A model generated the notes under the pieces. That model had not been told where the DNA came from, made no database searches, and saw nothing but the letters and a program-made list of their open reading frames with translations. From NCBI GenBank assembly GCA_902511755.1, contig CABXGL010000005.1, forward strand, positions 1 through 64,000: 64,000 bases of DNA. Reading direction: 5' to 3'. This stretch comes from an uncultured Bacteroidota bacterium. GTDB lineage: Bacteria; Bacteroidota; Bacteroidia; Flavobacteriales; Flavobacteriaceae. Both the position numbers and the translations under genes were made by a program. Positions 1 through 7,484 of this stretch are shown one piece after another. Position 1 is the stretch's first letter. Every line of letters starts with the position of its first letter.

Positions 1-2
1 GT

Positions 3-560
3 GTATCTGATACTCAAAGTGAAGTAACATTTACTTGGAGTGCATCGGCAAACACCAATAGTTATGATCTGAAGATTACTAATTTAAATACTAGTGCTAT
101 CACAAATAAAACAGGTCTTACTACGATTACTACCAAAGTAACCTTAGATAAGGGAGTTCCTTATTCTTGGAATATAACCTCTAAAAGTACTTCTTCTACT
201 ACCACTACTGCCAGTGATACTTGGAAGTTTTATTTAGCAGGAAAAGGAATTACTAATTATGCTCCATTCCCTGCAGATTTAAAATCTCCTAAATCAGGAT
301 CTACTGTTTCTAGAGATGGAGATGGTAAAGTAACTTTTACATGGGACGGTAGTGATCCAGATACTGGAGATACACTTACTTACACTCTTTATGTAGATAA
401 AATAGATGGAAAACAAACTCCACCTTCAGCGCAGACTAATCTAACAGTCAAAACATTAGCTGTTTCTGTAGATGCAGGCACAACCTATTATTGGAGAGTG
501 AAAACATCAGATGGAACTCATAGTAGTTACTCTCTTGTTTACTCATTTAAAACAGAATAA
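3..560 (+). CDS. FnIII-repeat surface/secreted protein, 3' part (5' truncated by window edge)
   Basis: This open frame runs from the window edge to a TAA and has no start in the window, so the N-terminus lies upstream. The visible 185 residues are rich in Ser and Thr. They contain two similar beta-sandwich units: each has a 'VTFTW' strand, a 'Y.L.' strand and a 'YSW' or 'YYWRV' strand followed by a short tail. That pattern is typical of fibronectin type III or related Ig-like domains in extracellular Bacteroidota proteins. The protein ends with a plain strand, and no T9SS sorting domain is visible at the C-terminus. Function is unknown; an adhesive or scaffold role on the cell surface is an inference. 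It is missing from the ORF track because it is partial. Confidence 0.75.
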   Translation, partial: VSDTQSEVTFTWSASANTNSYDLKITNLNTSAITNKTGLTTITTKVTLDKGVPYSWNITSKSTSSTTTTASDTWKFYLAGKGITNYAPFPADLKSPKSGSTVSRDGDGKVTFTWDGSDPDTGDTLTYTLYVDKIDGKQTPPSAQTNLTVKTLAVSVDAGTTYYWRVKTSDGTHSSYSLVYSFKTE

Positions 561-581
561 AATTATAGTTTCTTGTTATTT

Positions 582-608
582 AAAAAAGGGCATTGCCCTT
601 TTTTTTAT
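582..608 (+). terminator. Rho-independent terminator after the FnIII protein
   Basis: A perfect 10-bp stem, AAAAAAGGGC / GCCCTTTTTT, has a three-base loop ATT and runs directly into a T tract. It lies 21 bases after the FnIII stop codon. The A/T symmetry could also allow some termination on the opposite strand. Confidence 0.85.
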
Positions 609-613
609 ATTTG
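606..613 (+). promoter_or_regulatory. Candidate -7 box for the ferredoxin gene
   Basis: TATATTTG fits the Bacteroidota -7 consensus TAnnTTTG and lies 13 bases before the TTG start of the ferredoxin. It begins at the very end of the preceding terminator's T tract. No TTG -33 element is seen at the usual distance, so support is moderate. Confidence 0.45.
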
Positions 614-626
614 AACAAAATTTATT

Positions 627-944
627 TTGAAGGAGATCACAATTACCCTTATAGATAGAGATGGTAAGAAGCATTCATTAAAAGCCCCGACTGATGTAAA
701 CATGAATTTAATGGAGCTTTGTAAAAGTTACGAATTCCCTATTCAAGGAATTTGTGGTGGTATGGCAATGTGTGCTTCATGCCAAATATATATTCATTCA
801 GAAAATTCAGTAAATGAAATAAGTGATGATGAAAGAGCGATGTTATCTGAAGCTGTTTTTGTAAAAGAAAATTCTAGACTTGGTTGTCAAATTCAAATTA
901 ATAAGGAGCTTGATGGGTTGGTTTTTGAAATTGCTCCAGAATAA
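627..944 (+). CDS. 2Fe-2S ferredoxin (adrenodoxin type)
   Basis: A 105-residue small electron-transfer protein. The cluster ligands are visible as C43-x5-C49-x2-C52 ('CGGMAMCASC') and a distant C87 ('LGCQ'), the pattern of plant/vertebrate-type [2Fe-2S] ferredoxins. The acidic region 'SDDERAML' after the third Cys is typical of the adrenodoxin/FdxB branch, which serves Fe-S assembly or oxygenase partners; the exact partner here is unknown. The start is TTG: an in-frame stop lies five codons upstream and no ATG fits the family's N-terminus. The gene is monocistronic and converges on aconitase with a single base between the stop codons. Confidence 0.88.
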   Translation: MKEITITLIDRDGKKHSLKAPTDVNMNLMELCKSYEFPIQGICGGMAMCASCQIYIHSENSVNEISDDERAMLSEAVFVKENSRLGCQIQINKELDGLVFEIAPE

Positions 945-945
945 A

Positions 946-3213
946 TTACTTTTTGTTTTGTTTTTTAATAAGGTTTAGAGCAGACCCTTCTTTATACCAT
1001 TCTATTTGTTGATCATTATAGGTATGGTTTGCAAAAATAATATCTTCAGAACCATCTTTATGTTTGATTTTAATAGTAAGTTGTTTTCCAGGACTAAATT
1101 TTTCTAGATCAATAAAGTCAAAAAGGTCATCTTCTTGAATTAAATCATAATCATTTTCATTATTAAAAGTGATACCTAGCATACCTTGTTTTTTAAGGTT
1201 AGTTTCATGAATTCTAGCAAATGATTTAACGAGAACTACTTTTACTCCCAAATGTCTAGGTTCCATAGCTGCATGTTCTCTTGAAGAGCCTTCTCCATAA
1301 TTATGGTCACCAACTACTATAGTATCAATATTATTTTTTTTATAGATTCTTTGAACATCAGGTACTCCTTCATATTCTCCATTTAGTTGATTTTTTACAA
1401 AATTTGTTTTTTCATTGAATGCATTTACAGCTCCAATTAGACAATTATTTGAGATATTGTCTAGATGACCTCTATATCTTAACCATGGTCCAGCCATTGA
1501 AATGTGATCTGTGGTGCATTTTCCTAAAGCTTTTATTAATAATTTGGCATCTAAAATGTTTTTACCATCCCAGGGGCTAAATGGCTCTAAAAACTGTAAT
1601 CTTTCAGATGATTTACTTATTTTAACTTCAATACTTGATCCATCTTCTGAAGGTGCTAAATAACCTGCATCTTCAACCTCAAAACCTTTTGGAGGAAGTT
1701 CCCATCCAGTAGGTTCATCCAATTTAACTTTTTCGCCTTTTGCATTAATTAATGAATCTTTTATAGGATTAAAATCTAATCTTCCAGAAATAGCAATAGC
1801 AGCAACCATTTCGGGTGAAGCTACAAAGGCATGTGTGTTTGGATTTCCATCTGCCCTTTTAGCAAAATTTCTGTTAAAGGAATGAACTATTGAATTTTTC
1901 TTTTGGAGATCTGCTCCTTTTCTTGCCCATTGTCCAATACATGGACCACATGCATTAGTAAAAATTTTAGCATTTAGATTTTCAAAAACATCTAAAAATC
2001 CATCTCTCTCAGCTGTATATCTTACTTGTTCTGAACCAGGATTTATTCCAAATTCAGCCTTTGTCCTTAAACCTTTATCAATAGCTTGTTGAGCAATTGA
2101 TGCCGCTCTTGATAAGTCTTCATAAGAAGAGTTTGTACAAGAACCTATAAGACCCCATTCAACTTTTAATGGCCATTCATTTTTTTTGGCTTTTTCTCCC
2201 ATTTCATGTACAGGAGTTGCAATATCAGGAGAAAATGGACCATTTACGTGAGGCATTAGATCAGAAAGATTAATTTCAATTATCTGATCAAAATATTTTT
2301 CAGGTTCGCTATACACTTCAGGATCAGCAGTTAAATAATCCTTCACTTTATTTGCAGCATCTGCAATATCACTTCTTCCAGTAGATCTTAGGTATCTTTC
2401 CATTGATTCATCATATCCAAATGTAGAAGTAGTAGCACCAACTTCAGCTCCCATATTACATATTGTTCCTTTTCCAGTACAAGACATAGACTTAGCACCG
2501 GGTCCAAAATATTCAATAATAGCTCCTGTTCCTCCTTTAACAGTTAAAATTCCAGCTACTTTTAATATTACATCTTTAGGAGAAGTCCATCCCGAACATT
2601 TTCCAGTTAATTTAACTCCAATTAGTTTTGGGAATTTTAGTTCCCAAGGCATTCCAGCCATAACATCAACTGCATCAGCTCCTCCAACTCCGATAGCTAC
2701 CATTCCAAGTCCACCAGCATTTACTGTATGTGAATCTGTACCAATCATCATCCCGCCAGGAAATGCATAATTTTCCAGAACTACCTGATGAATTATTCCT
2801 GCTCCTGGTTTCCAAAAGCCAATTCCATATTTATCAGAGACAGATTCAAGAAAATTAAAAACTTCGTTACTATTATTTAAAGCAGATTGAAGATCTTTTG
2901 AAGCTCCTACTGAAGCTTGGATTAAGTGATCACAGTGTACTGTTGTTGGGACAGCAACCTTTTTTTTTCCAGCTTGCATGAATTGTAGTAAAGCCATTTG
3001 AGCAGTAGCATCTTGACAGGCTATTCTGTCAGGAGCAAAATCCACATAATCAACCCCTCTTTTATATGGTTTTTCTAATTCATTATTCCATAGGTGAGAA
3101 TATAATATTTTTTCTGCTAGAGTAAGCGGACTTCCTTTAATTTTTCGAGCTTTATCAACTTTAGATTGAATCTTTTGATAAATCTCAATAATCATTTCTA
3201 TATTAAATGCCAT
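946..3213 (-). CDS. acnA: Aconitate hydratase (mitochondrial-type aconitase)
   Basis: Aconitase interconverts citrate and isocitrate via cis-aconitate in the TCA cycle, using a [4Fe-4S] cluster. At 755 residues it has the length and order of mitochondrial-type aconitase: three alpha/beta domains, then a linker and a swivel domain. The cluster cysteines are C359 ('[10 protein letters not shown]') and C422/C425 ('[10 protein letters not shown]'). The substrate-binding 'GTDSHT' is near residue 158, and the swivel motif '[15 protein letters not shown]' lies in the C-terminal domain. The start ATG sits 19 bases after a good -7 box. It is transcribed alone, away from the small membrane-protein gene upstream. 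Symbol usage differs between lineages (acn or acnA). Confidence 0.96.
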   Translation of the reverse strand: MAFNIEMIIEIYQKIQSKVDKARKIKGSPLTLAEKILYSHLWNNELEKPYKRGVDYVDFAPDRIACQDATAQMALLQFMQAGKKKVAVPTTVHCDHLIQASVGASKDLQSALNNSNEVFNFLESVSDKYGIGFWKPGAGIIHQVVLENYAFPGGMMIGTDSHTVNAGGLGMVAIGVGGADAVDVMAGMPWELKFPKLIGVKLTGKCSGWTSPKDVILKVAGILTVKGGTGAIIEYFGPGAKSMSCTGKGTICNMGAEVGATTSTFGYDESMERYLRSTGRSDIADAANKVKDYLTADPEVYSEPEKYFDQIIEINLSDLMPHVNGPFSPDIATPVHEMGEKAKKNEWPLKVEWGLIGSCTNSSYEDLSRAASIAQQAIDKGLRTKAEFGINPGSEQVRYTAERDGFLDVFENLNAKIFTNACGPCIGQWARKGADLQKKNSIVHSFNRNFAKRADGNPNTHAFVASPEMVAAIAISGRLDFNPIKDSLINAKGEKVKLDEPTGWELPPKGFEVEDAGYLAPSEDGSSIEVKISKSSERLQFLEPFSPWDGKNILDAKLLIKALGKCTTDHISMAGPWLRYRGHLDNISNNCLIGAVNAFNEKTNFVKNQLNGEYEGVPDVQRIYKKNNIDTIVVGDHNYGEGSSREHAAMEPRHLGVKVVLVKSFARIHETNLKKQGMLGITFNNENDYDLIQEDDLFDFIDLEKFSPGKQLTIKIKHKDGSEDIIFANHTYNDQQIEWYKEGSALNLIKKQNKK

Positions 3214-3232
3214 TTAACCCTAATTTAGATTG

Positions 3233-3262
3233 CAAAAATAATGTTTATTGGTTAAAGTTCAA
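3233..3262 (-). promoter_or_regulatory. Promoter of the aconitase gene (TTG-N19-TATTTTTG)
   Basis: On the minus strand, TTG (3260-3262) is followed after 19 bases by TATTTTTG (3233-3240), a full match to the Bacteroidota -33/-7 promoter pattern. The predicted transcript would start about 15 bases before the aconitase ATG. Confidence 0.7.
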
Positions 3263-3276
3263 TCCTATTGGGTATT

Positions 3277-3639
3277 TTATAATATAATAAGGACCGAAGA
3301 AAGTGCTAACATTATTAAAGCAGGTAGAGATTTAATTAAAGGATCATTTATTTTTAAATGATCTCCAATTGTTCCAATCATAAGACATCCTATTAAAAAT
3401 GCAGAAACATCAACTAAATTTGGAAACCAAATTCCTGCTATTAAAAGACATCCTAAAGGTAATTTTGAAAATTCTAGTATTTTTAAAAATGAATTTTTAA
3501 AACCATTTGATTTAAACTCAGATTCCATATTTTGTGAATTTCCTCCTCCAATAATAGAATAATTCTTTAATCGAATTTTCCATTGATAAAATATTCCTAA
3601 TGCAATTATTACTTGAATTATAATTTTGATACTTTCCAT
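3277..3639 (-). CDS. Small integral membrane protein (DoxX-like)
   Basis: A 120-residue protein with about four hydrophobic segments (roughly residues 5-17, 56-72, 76-92 and 104-120) and a charged loop near residues 22-55. Size and topology resemble the DoxX/DoxD-like membrane family of Bacteroidota, but no diagnostic motif is visible, so the assignment is tentative. The gene starts 14 bases beyond the tRNA-fMet terminator on the same strand and has no clear promoter of its own. It may depend on read-through from the tRNA. No function can be inferred from the neighbours. Confidence 0.6.
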   Translation of the reverse strand: MESIKIIIQVIIALGIFYQWKIRLKNYSIIGGGNSQNMESEFKSNGFKNSFLKILEFSKLPLGCLLIAGIWFPNLVDVSAFLIGCLMIGTIGDHLKINDPLIKSLPALIMLALSSVLIIL

Positions 3640-3652
3640 ATTTAAATATAAA

Positions 3653-3680
3653 ATAAAAAAGCCAGTTTTTACTGGCTTTT
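3653..3680 (-). terminator. Terminator downstream of tRNA-fMet
   Basis: A perfect stem GCCAGT / ACTGGC with a four-base loop is followed on the minus strand by a run of T. It lies directly 3' of the tRNA-fMet gene. Confidence 0.8.
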
Positions 3681-3683
3681 GTA

Positions 3684-3757
<74 letters not shown>

Positions 3758-3825
3758 ATGTGAGGGGCGAATTTACAACTTTTTTAAAATATATAGAAAA
3801 GTATTATCAATTATAATTAAGGTCT

Positions 3826-3833
3826 TACCTTTG
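3826..3833 (+). promoter_or_regulatory. -7 box of era, four bases from the ATG
   Basis: TACCTTTG matches TAnnTTTG exactly and ends four bases before the era ATG. That places the expected transcription start on or next to the A of the start codon (a leaderless transcript). No TTG is visible at the -33 position. Confidence 0.55.
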
Positions 3834-3837
3834 ATTT

Positions 3838-4722
3838 ATGGTTCATAAATCTGGATTTGTAAATATTATTGGTAACCCAAATGTTGGCAAATCAACATTA
3901 ACCAATCTTTTTGTTGGTAAAAAACTATCTATTATTACACCTAAAGCTCAAACAACTAGACATCGAATTTTAGGGATTGTAAATTCTGAGAATTATCAAA
4001 TGGTAATTTCTGATACTCCAGGAATAATAAAACCTGCTCACAAACTTCACAAATCTATGATGGATTTTGTTAATATGACTTTTGAGGATTCTGATATATT
4101 ACTTTATATGGTTGAGTATAAAGATTATAACCTAAAAGACTCTTCACTTTTAAAAAAAATAAAATCTTCTAAGGTTCCTTTAATATTAGTCATCAATAAA
4201 ATTGATTGTATTGACCAGATAAAATTAGAAAGTGAAATAGATTATTGGAAGGAAGTGTTACCCAATGCTGAAATATGGCCAATTTCTGCTATTGAAAATT
4301 TTAATATTGAGGAATTAAAAAATAGAATTATTGATATTTTACCCATTGGACCAGCATATTTTCCTAAAGATCAATTAACCGATAAACCAGAGAGGTTTTT
4401 TGTAAATGAGATTATTAGGGAGAAGATATTAATTAATTTTAAAAAAGAAATTCCATATTCTGTAGAAGTGGTTACTGAATCATTTGAAGAAGAACTTAAA
4501 ATCATCAAAATTCGGTCTATTATAATGGTAGAAAGAAATAGTCAGAAAGGAATTATTATTGGTCATAAAGGAGATGCGATCAAAAATATTGGAACTCAAT
4601 CTAGGATAGATATGGAAAACTTTTTTAACAAAAAAGTATTTTTAGATCTACAGGTAAAAGTTAATAAAAACTGGAGATCCAGTGATATAGAACTTAAAAG
4701 GTTTGGATATAATCAAAAATGA
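3838..4722 (+). CDS. era: GTPase Era
   Basis: Era is a GTP-binding protein that binds 16S rRNA near its 3' end and helps mature the 30S subunit. The 294 residues are the normal family length. The G1 loop 'GNPNVGKS' is near residue 12, switch II 'DTPG' near residue 60 and 'NKID' near residue 120. The C-terminal KH domain carries the RNA-binding loop 'GIIIGHKGDAIKNIG'. It is followed by der 46 bases downstream on the same strand; a separate -7 box precedes der, so the two may be transcribed independently or together. Confidence 0.97.
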   Translation: MVHKSGFVNIIGNPNVGKSTLTNLFVGKKLSIITPKAQTTRHRILGIVNSENYQMVISDTPGIIKPAHKLHKSMMDFVNMTFEDSDILLYMVEYKDYNLKDSSLLKKIKSSKVPLILVINKIDCIDQIKLESEIDYWKEVLPNAEIWPISAIENFNIEELKNRIIDILPIGPAYFPKDQLTDKPERFFVNEIIREKILINFKKEIPYSVEVVTESFEEELKIIKIRSIIMVERNSQKGIIIGHKGDAIKNIGTQSRIDMENFFNKKVFLDLQVKVNKNWRSSDIELKRFGYNQK

Positions 4723-4741
4723 TTTTATTATTTTAAAACAT

Positions 4742-4749
4742 TAGATTTG
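4742..4749 (+). promoter_or_regulatory. Candidate -7 box for der
   Basis: TAGATTTG, an exact TAnnTTTG match, lies in the short era-der gap 19 bases before the der ATG. No -33 TTG is obvious. Confidence 0.4.
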
Positions 4750-4768
4750 TACCCCTTAATAAAATAAA

Positions 4769-6073
4769 ATGAGTTCTATTGTTGCTATTGTAGGTAGGCC
4801 CAATGTGGGAAAATCAACACTATTTAATAGGTTAATCCAAAAAAGAGAAGCAATTGTCGACTCTGAGAGTGGAGTGACAAGAGATAGGCATTATGGTTTT
4901 TCATTTTGGAATGGAAAAGATTTTACGGTAATTGATACTGGAGGTTATATGTTGGGTGGAGATGATAATTTTGAAAAAGAAATAAATGATCAGGTAATGA
5001 TTGCAATTGAGGAATCTGATGTTATTATTTTTACAGTAGATGTTGATACTGGGATTAATACAATGGATAATGAAATAGCTAGACTTCTTCATAAATCTGG
5101 TAAAGCTATTATTCTTGCTGTTAATAAAGTAGATAATCATAAAAGGCATATTGATTCAAATGAATTTCATTCTCTAGGATTTAAAAAATCTTTTAATATT
5201 TCAGCAATTAATGGTAGCGGAACTGGAGAACTATTAGATGAGTTAGTTAATTATTTTCCTGAAAAATTAAAGATAGATGAAGAAAAAATTCCTGGATTTG
5301 CTGTTATTGGAAGACCAAATGCAGGAAAATCATCATTTATTAATGCACTTTTGGGCGATGATAGATATGTTGTTACTGAAATTGCTGGAACAACAAGAGA
5401 TAGCATTGATACTCATTTTAATAGATTTGGATTTGATTTTAATTTAATTGATACGGCTGGAATAAGAAAAAAATCAAAAATAAGTGATGATATTGAATTT
5501 TATTCTGTTGTTAGGTCAATTAGAACAATTGAAAATGCAGATGTTTGTTTAATCTTATTTGATGCAACGCGAACATTTGATTCGCAAGTAAAAAATATTT
5601 TTTGGTTAGCAGCAAGAAATAACAAGGGAATAGTCATTTTGGTAAATAAATGGGATTTAGTCAATAAAAAAACTAATACTATTAAAATGATAGAAGAAAA
5701 TATTAGAAAAGAAATTGAACCTTTTGTTGACGTCCCAATTGTATTTATTTCAAGCTTAACTAAACAAAGAATTTTTAAAGCAATAGAAACTGCTATGGTA
5801 GTTTATAAGAATAAAAAACAAAATATTGTTACTAGAAAATTTAATGATTCTTTATTGCCAATTATTCAAAAGAATCCACCTCCGGCCTATAAGGGAAAAT
5901 ATGTAAAAATAAAATTTTGTACCCAGTTACCATCATCTTATCCTCAGTTTGCTTTCTTCTGTAATCTTCCTCAATACATAAAGGATCCTTATAAAAGATT
6001 TTTGGAGAATAAGATTCGTGAAATATATAATTTTTCTGGAGTACCGATTAATATATTTTTTAGAAAAAAATAG
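4769..6073 (+). CDS. der: GTPase Der (EngA), tandem GTPase domains
   Basis: Der is an essential GTPase of 50S ribosome assembly. The 434 residues contain two consecutive G domains. The first P-loop is 'GRPNVGKS' near residue 9 with 'DTGG' and 'NKVD'; the second is 'GRPNAGKS' near residue 180 with 'DTAG' and 'NKWD'. A C-terminal KH-like domain follows. Tandem G domains are unique to this family, so the call is secure. The gene ends six bases before the convergent merR-type gene; a weak AT-rich hairpin (TATTAAAG/CTTTAATA, 6078-6098) overlaps both 3' ends. Confidence 0.97.
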   Translation: MSSIVAIVGRPNVGKSTLFNRLIQKREAIVDSESGVTRDRHYGFSFWNGKDFTVIDTGGYMLGGDDNFEKEINDQVMIAIEESDVIIFTVDVDTGINTMDNEIARLLHKSGKAIILAVNKVDNHKRHIDSNEFHSLGFKKSFNISAINGSGTGELLDELVNYFPEKLKIDEEKIPGFAVIGRPNAGKSSFINALLGDDRYVVTEIAGTTRDSIDTHFNRFGFDFNLIDTAGIRKKSKISDDIEFYSVVRSIRTIENADVCLILFDATRTFDSQVKNIFWLAARNNKGIVILVNKWDLVNKKTNTIKMIEENIRKEIEPFVDVPIVFISSLTKQRIFKAIETAMVVYKNKKQNIVTRKFNDSLLPIIQKNPPPAYKGKYVKIKFCTQLPSSYPQFAFFCNLPQYIKDPYKRFLENKIREIYNFSGVPINIFFRKK

Positions 6074-6079
6074 TGTTTA

Positions 6080-6397
6080 TTAAAGTTCTTCTTTAATATT
6101 TGTAAGAGCTGTTTTGATTTTTTCTAGTTTTTTAACTACTTCAAAGTTCTTATTTAGAATTTTTAATTGTTCTTTTGCTCCCTCTAGAGTATAACCTTTT
6201 TCTTTAACTAGATGATGAATAGTCTGAAAATTTTCTACATCAATTGAAGAATATCTTCTTGTTCCCTTACTATTTTTTTTAGGTTTTAAGACATCAAATT
6301 CTTTTTCCCAAAATCTAATTAATGATGTATTCACATTAAAAGCTTTGGAAATTTCTCCTATTGTATAATATAATTTTTCGGGAAGGTTGACATGCAT
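6080..6397 (-). CDS. MerR-family transcriptional regulator
   Basis: A 105-residue protein. The N-terminal 70 residues form a MerR winged helix-turn-helix: 'YYTIGEISKAFNVNTSLIRFWEKEF' gives the first helices and 'GTRRYSSIDVENF' the wing. The remainder is a short dimerisation helix. No effector-binding domain or metal-binding cysteines are present, so the signal it senses cannot be told. Its start codon shares one base with the stop of the upstream M23 peptidase gene (TAATG), so the two are translationally coupled. The pairing suggests a role tied to the cell wall, but this is inference. Confidence 0.88.
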   Translation of the reverse strand: MHVNLPEKLYYTIGEISKAFNVNTSLIRFWEKEFDVLKPKKNSKGTRRYSSIDVENFQTIHHLVKEKGYTLEGAKEQLKILNKNFEVVKKLEKIKTALTNIKEEL

Positions 6398-7374
6398 TAA
6401 TCTAGAGATTGGTTTTCTTGATTAGCAATCTTTAATAATTCATCAAACTCATCAGGGGTTAAATTGCCATAGTAAAAGTTAATTGGATTGACTTGTCTTT
6501 TGTCTTTTCTAACTTCATAATGAAGGTGAGGTGCTTGAGATCTTCCAGTATTTCCAACAAATCCAATTATATCACCTTTTTTTACTTTTTGATATCTTCT
6601 CACATTGTATTTATCAAGATGAGCATATAAAGTAACATACCCAAAACCATGATCTATTCTAATATGCTTTCCATATCCCGAAGATCTTGAATCAGCTCGG
6701 ATGACTTTTCCATCACTTGCAGCATAAACTGGAGTGCCCCTTGGAGCAGTAAAATCCATTCCACTGTGCATACGTCTAGATTTTGTAAAAGGATCTGTTC
6801 TATAACCAAAACCAGAAGCTATTCTAGTTAAGTCATTATTTTTAATTGGTTGAATAGAAGGAATTGATGAAAGAAGTTTTTCTTTATCACTAACTAATCT
6901 TTCAATTTCATCTAGAGATTTTGACTGAATAACTATTTGTTTAGTTAGAATCTCAATTTTTTTTGTCGTTTCTATTACTAAATCTGAATTTTCAAACCCT
7001 TCTAAATTTGCATATCTGTTTATTCCACCAAATCCAGCTATTCTAACTTCATTTGCAATAGGGTTAGTTTCAAATAAAACTCGATAAATATTATTATCTC
7101 TTTGTTCGATATTTTCAAGTACTATATTAAGTTGAGATATTTTTTTATTTAATAAATCAAATTGAAGCTTAAAGTTTGAAAGCTCTCTAGCTTGAGTTAA
7201 TTCTGTAGGCGTATTTAATAATGGAGTATTTAATAATACAAGTAAAGTAATAATTCCAAAAAACATTGAGCTTAAGAGAAAAGCTAAGATATTCTTAAAT
7301 TGAGTAGATCTATTAATTTCAACCTTTCGATAGGAAAGAGTTTTCTGGTCGTAATAATACTTGGTCTTAAACAT
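6397..7374 (-). CDS. M23-family (LytM) peptidoglycan endopeptidase, membrane anchored
   Basis: M23 zinc endopeptidases cut peptide cross-links in peptidoglycan. The 325-residue protein has a short cytoplasmic N-terminus, one membrane segment near residues 28-50 and a periplasmic coiled coil (about 55-175). The M23 domain follows, with 'HSGMDFTAPRGTPVYA' (zinc His and Asp) and 'HLHYEV' (the second metal-binding motif). The metal ligands are intact, so it should be an active enzyme and not only a scaffold. It lies upstream of and overlaps the MerR gene and is divergent from alaS. Confidence 0.93.
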   Translation of the reverse strand: MFKTKYYYDQKTLSYRKVEINRSTQFKNILAFLLSSMFFGIITLLVLLNTPLLNTPTELTQARELSNFKLQFDLLNKKISQLNIVLENIEQRDNNIYRVLFETNPIANEVRIAGFGGINRYANLEGFENSDLVIETTKKIEILTKQIVIQSKSLDEIERLVSDKEKLLSSIPSIQPIKNNDLTRIASGFGYRTDPFTKSRRMHSGMDFTAPRGTPVYAASDGKVIRADSRSSGYGKHIRIDHGFGYVTLYAHLDKYNVRRYQKVKKGDIIGFVGNTGRSQAPHLHYEVRKDKRQVNPINFYYGNLTPDEFDELLKIANQENQSLD

Positions 7375-7484
7375 TAACTAAATTATAGTATTTTTACTGG
7401 TGATTTATAATGAATTTTACATTTAAACTTAAGTAAAGATATAAAATAGTTTTTTTGTAAAAGATCTAATAAAAATTACTTTAT

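Noticed and set aside
4901-5149. 82-residue minus-strand ORF inside der
   Set aside because: Antisense shadow of the first GTPase domain; composition is Ile/Asn/Tyr-rich noise.
6078-6098. TATTAAAG/CTTTAATA hairpin between der and merR as a terminator
   Set aside because: The stem is almost pure A/T with one G:C pair and no strong T tract; too weak to call as a feature.
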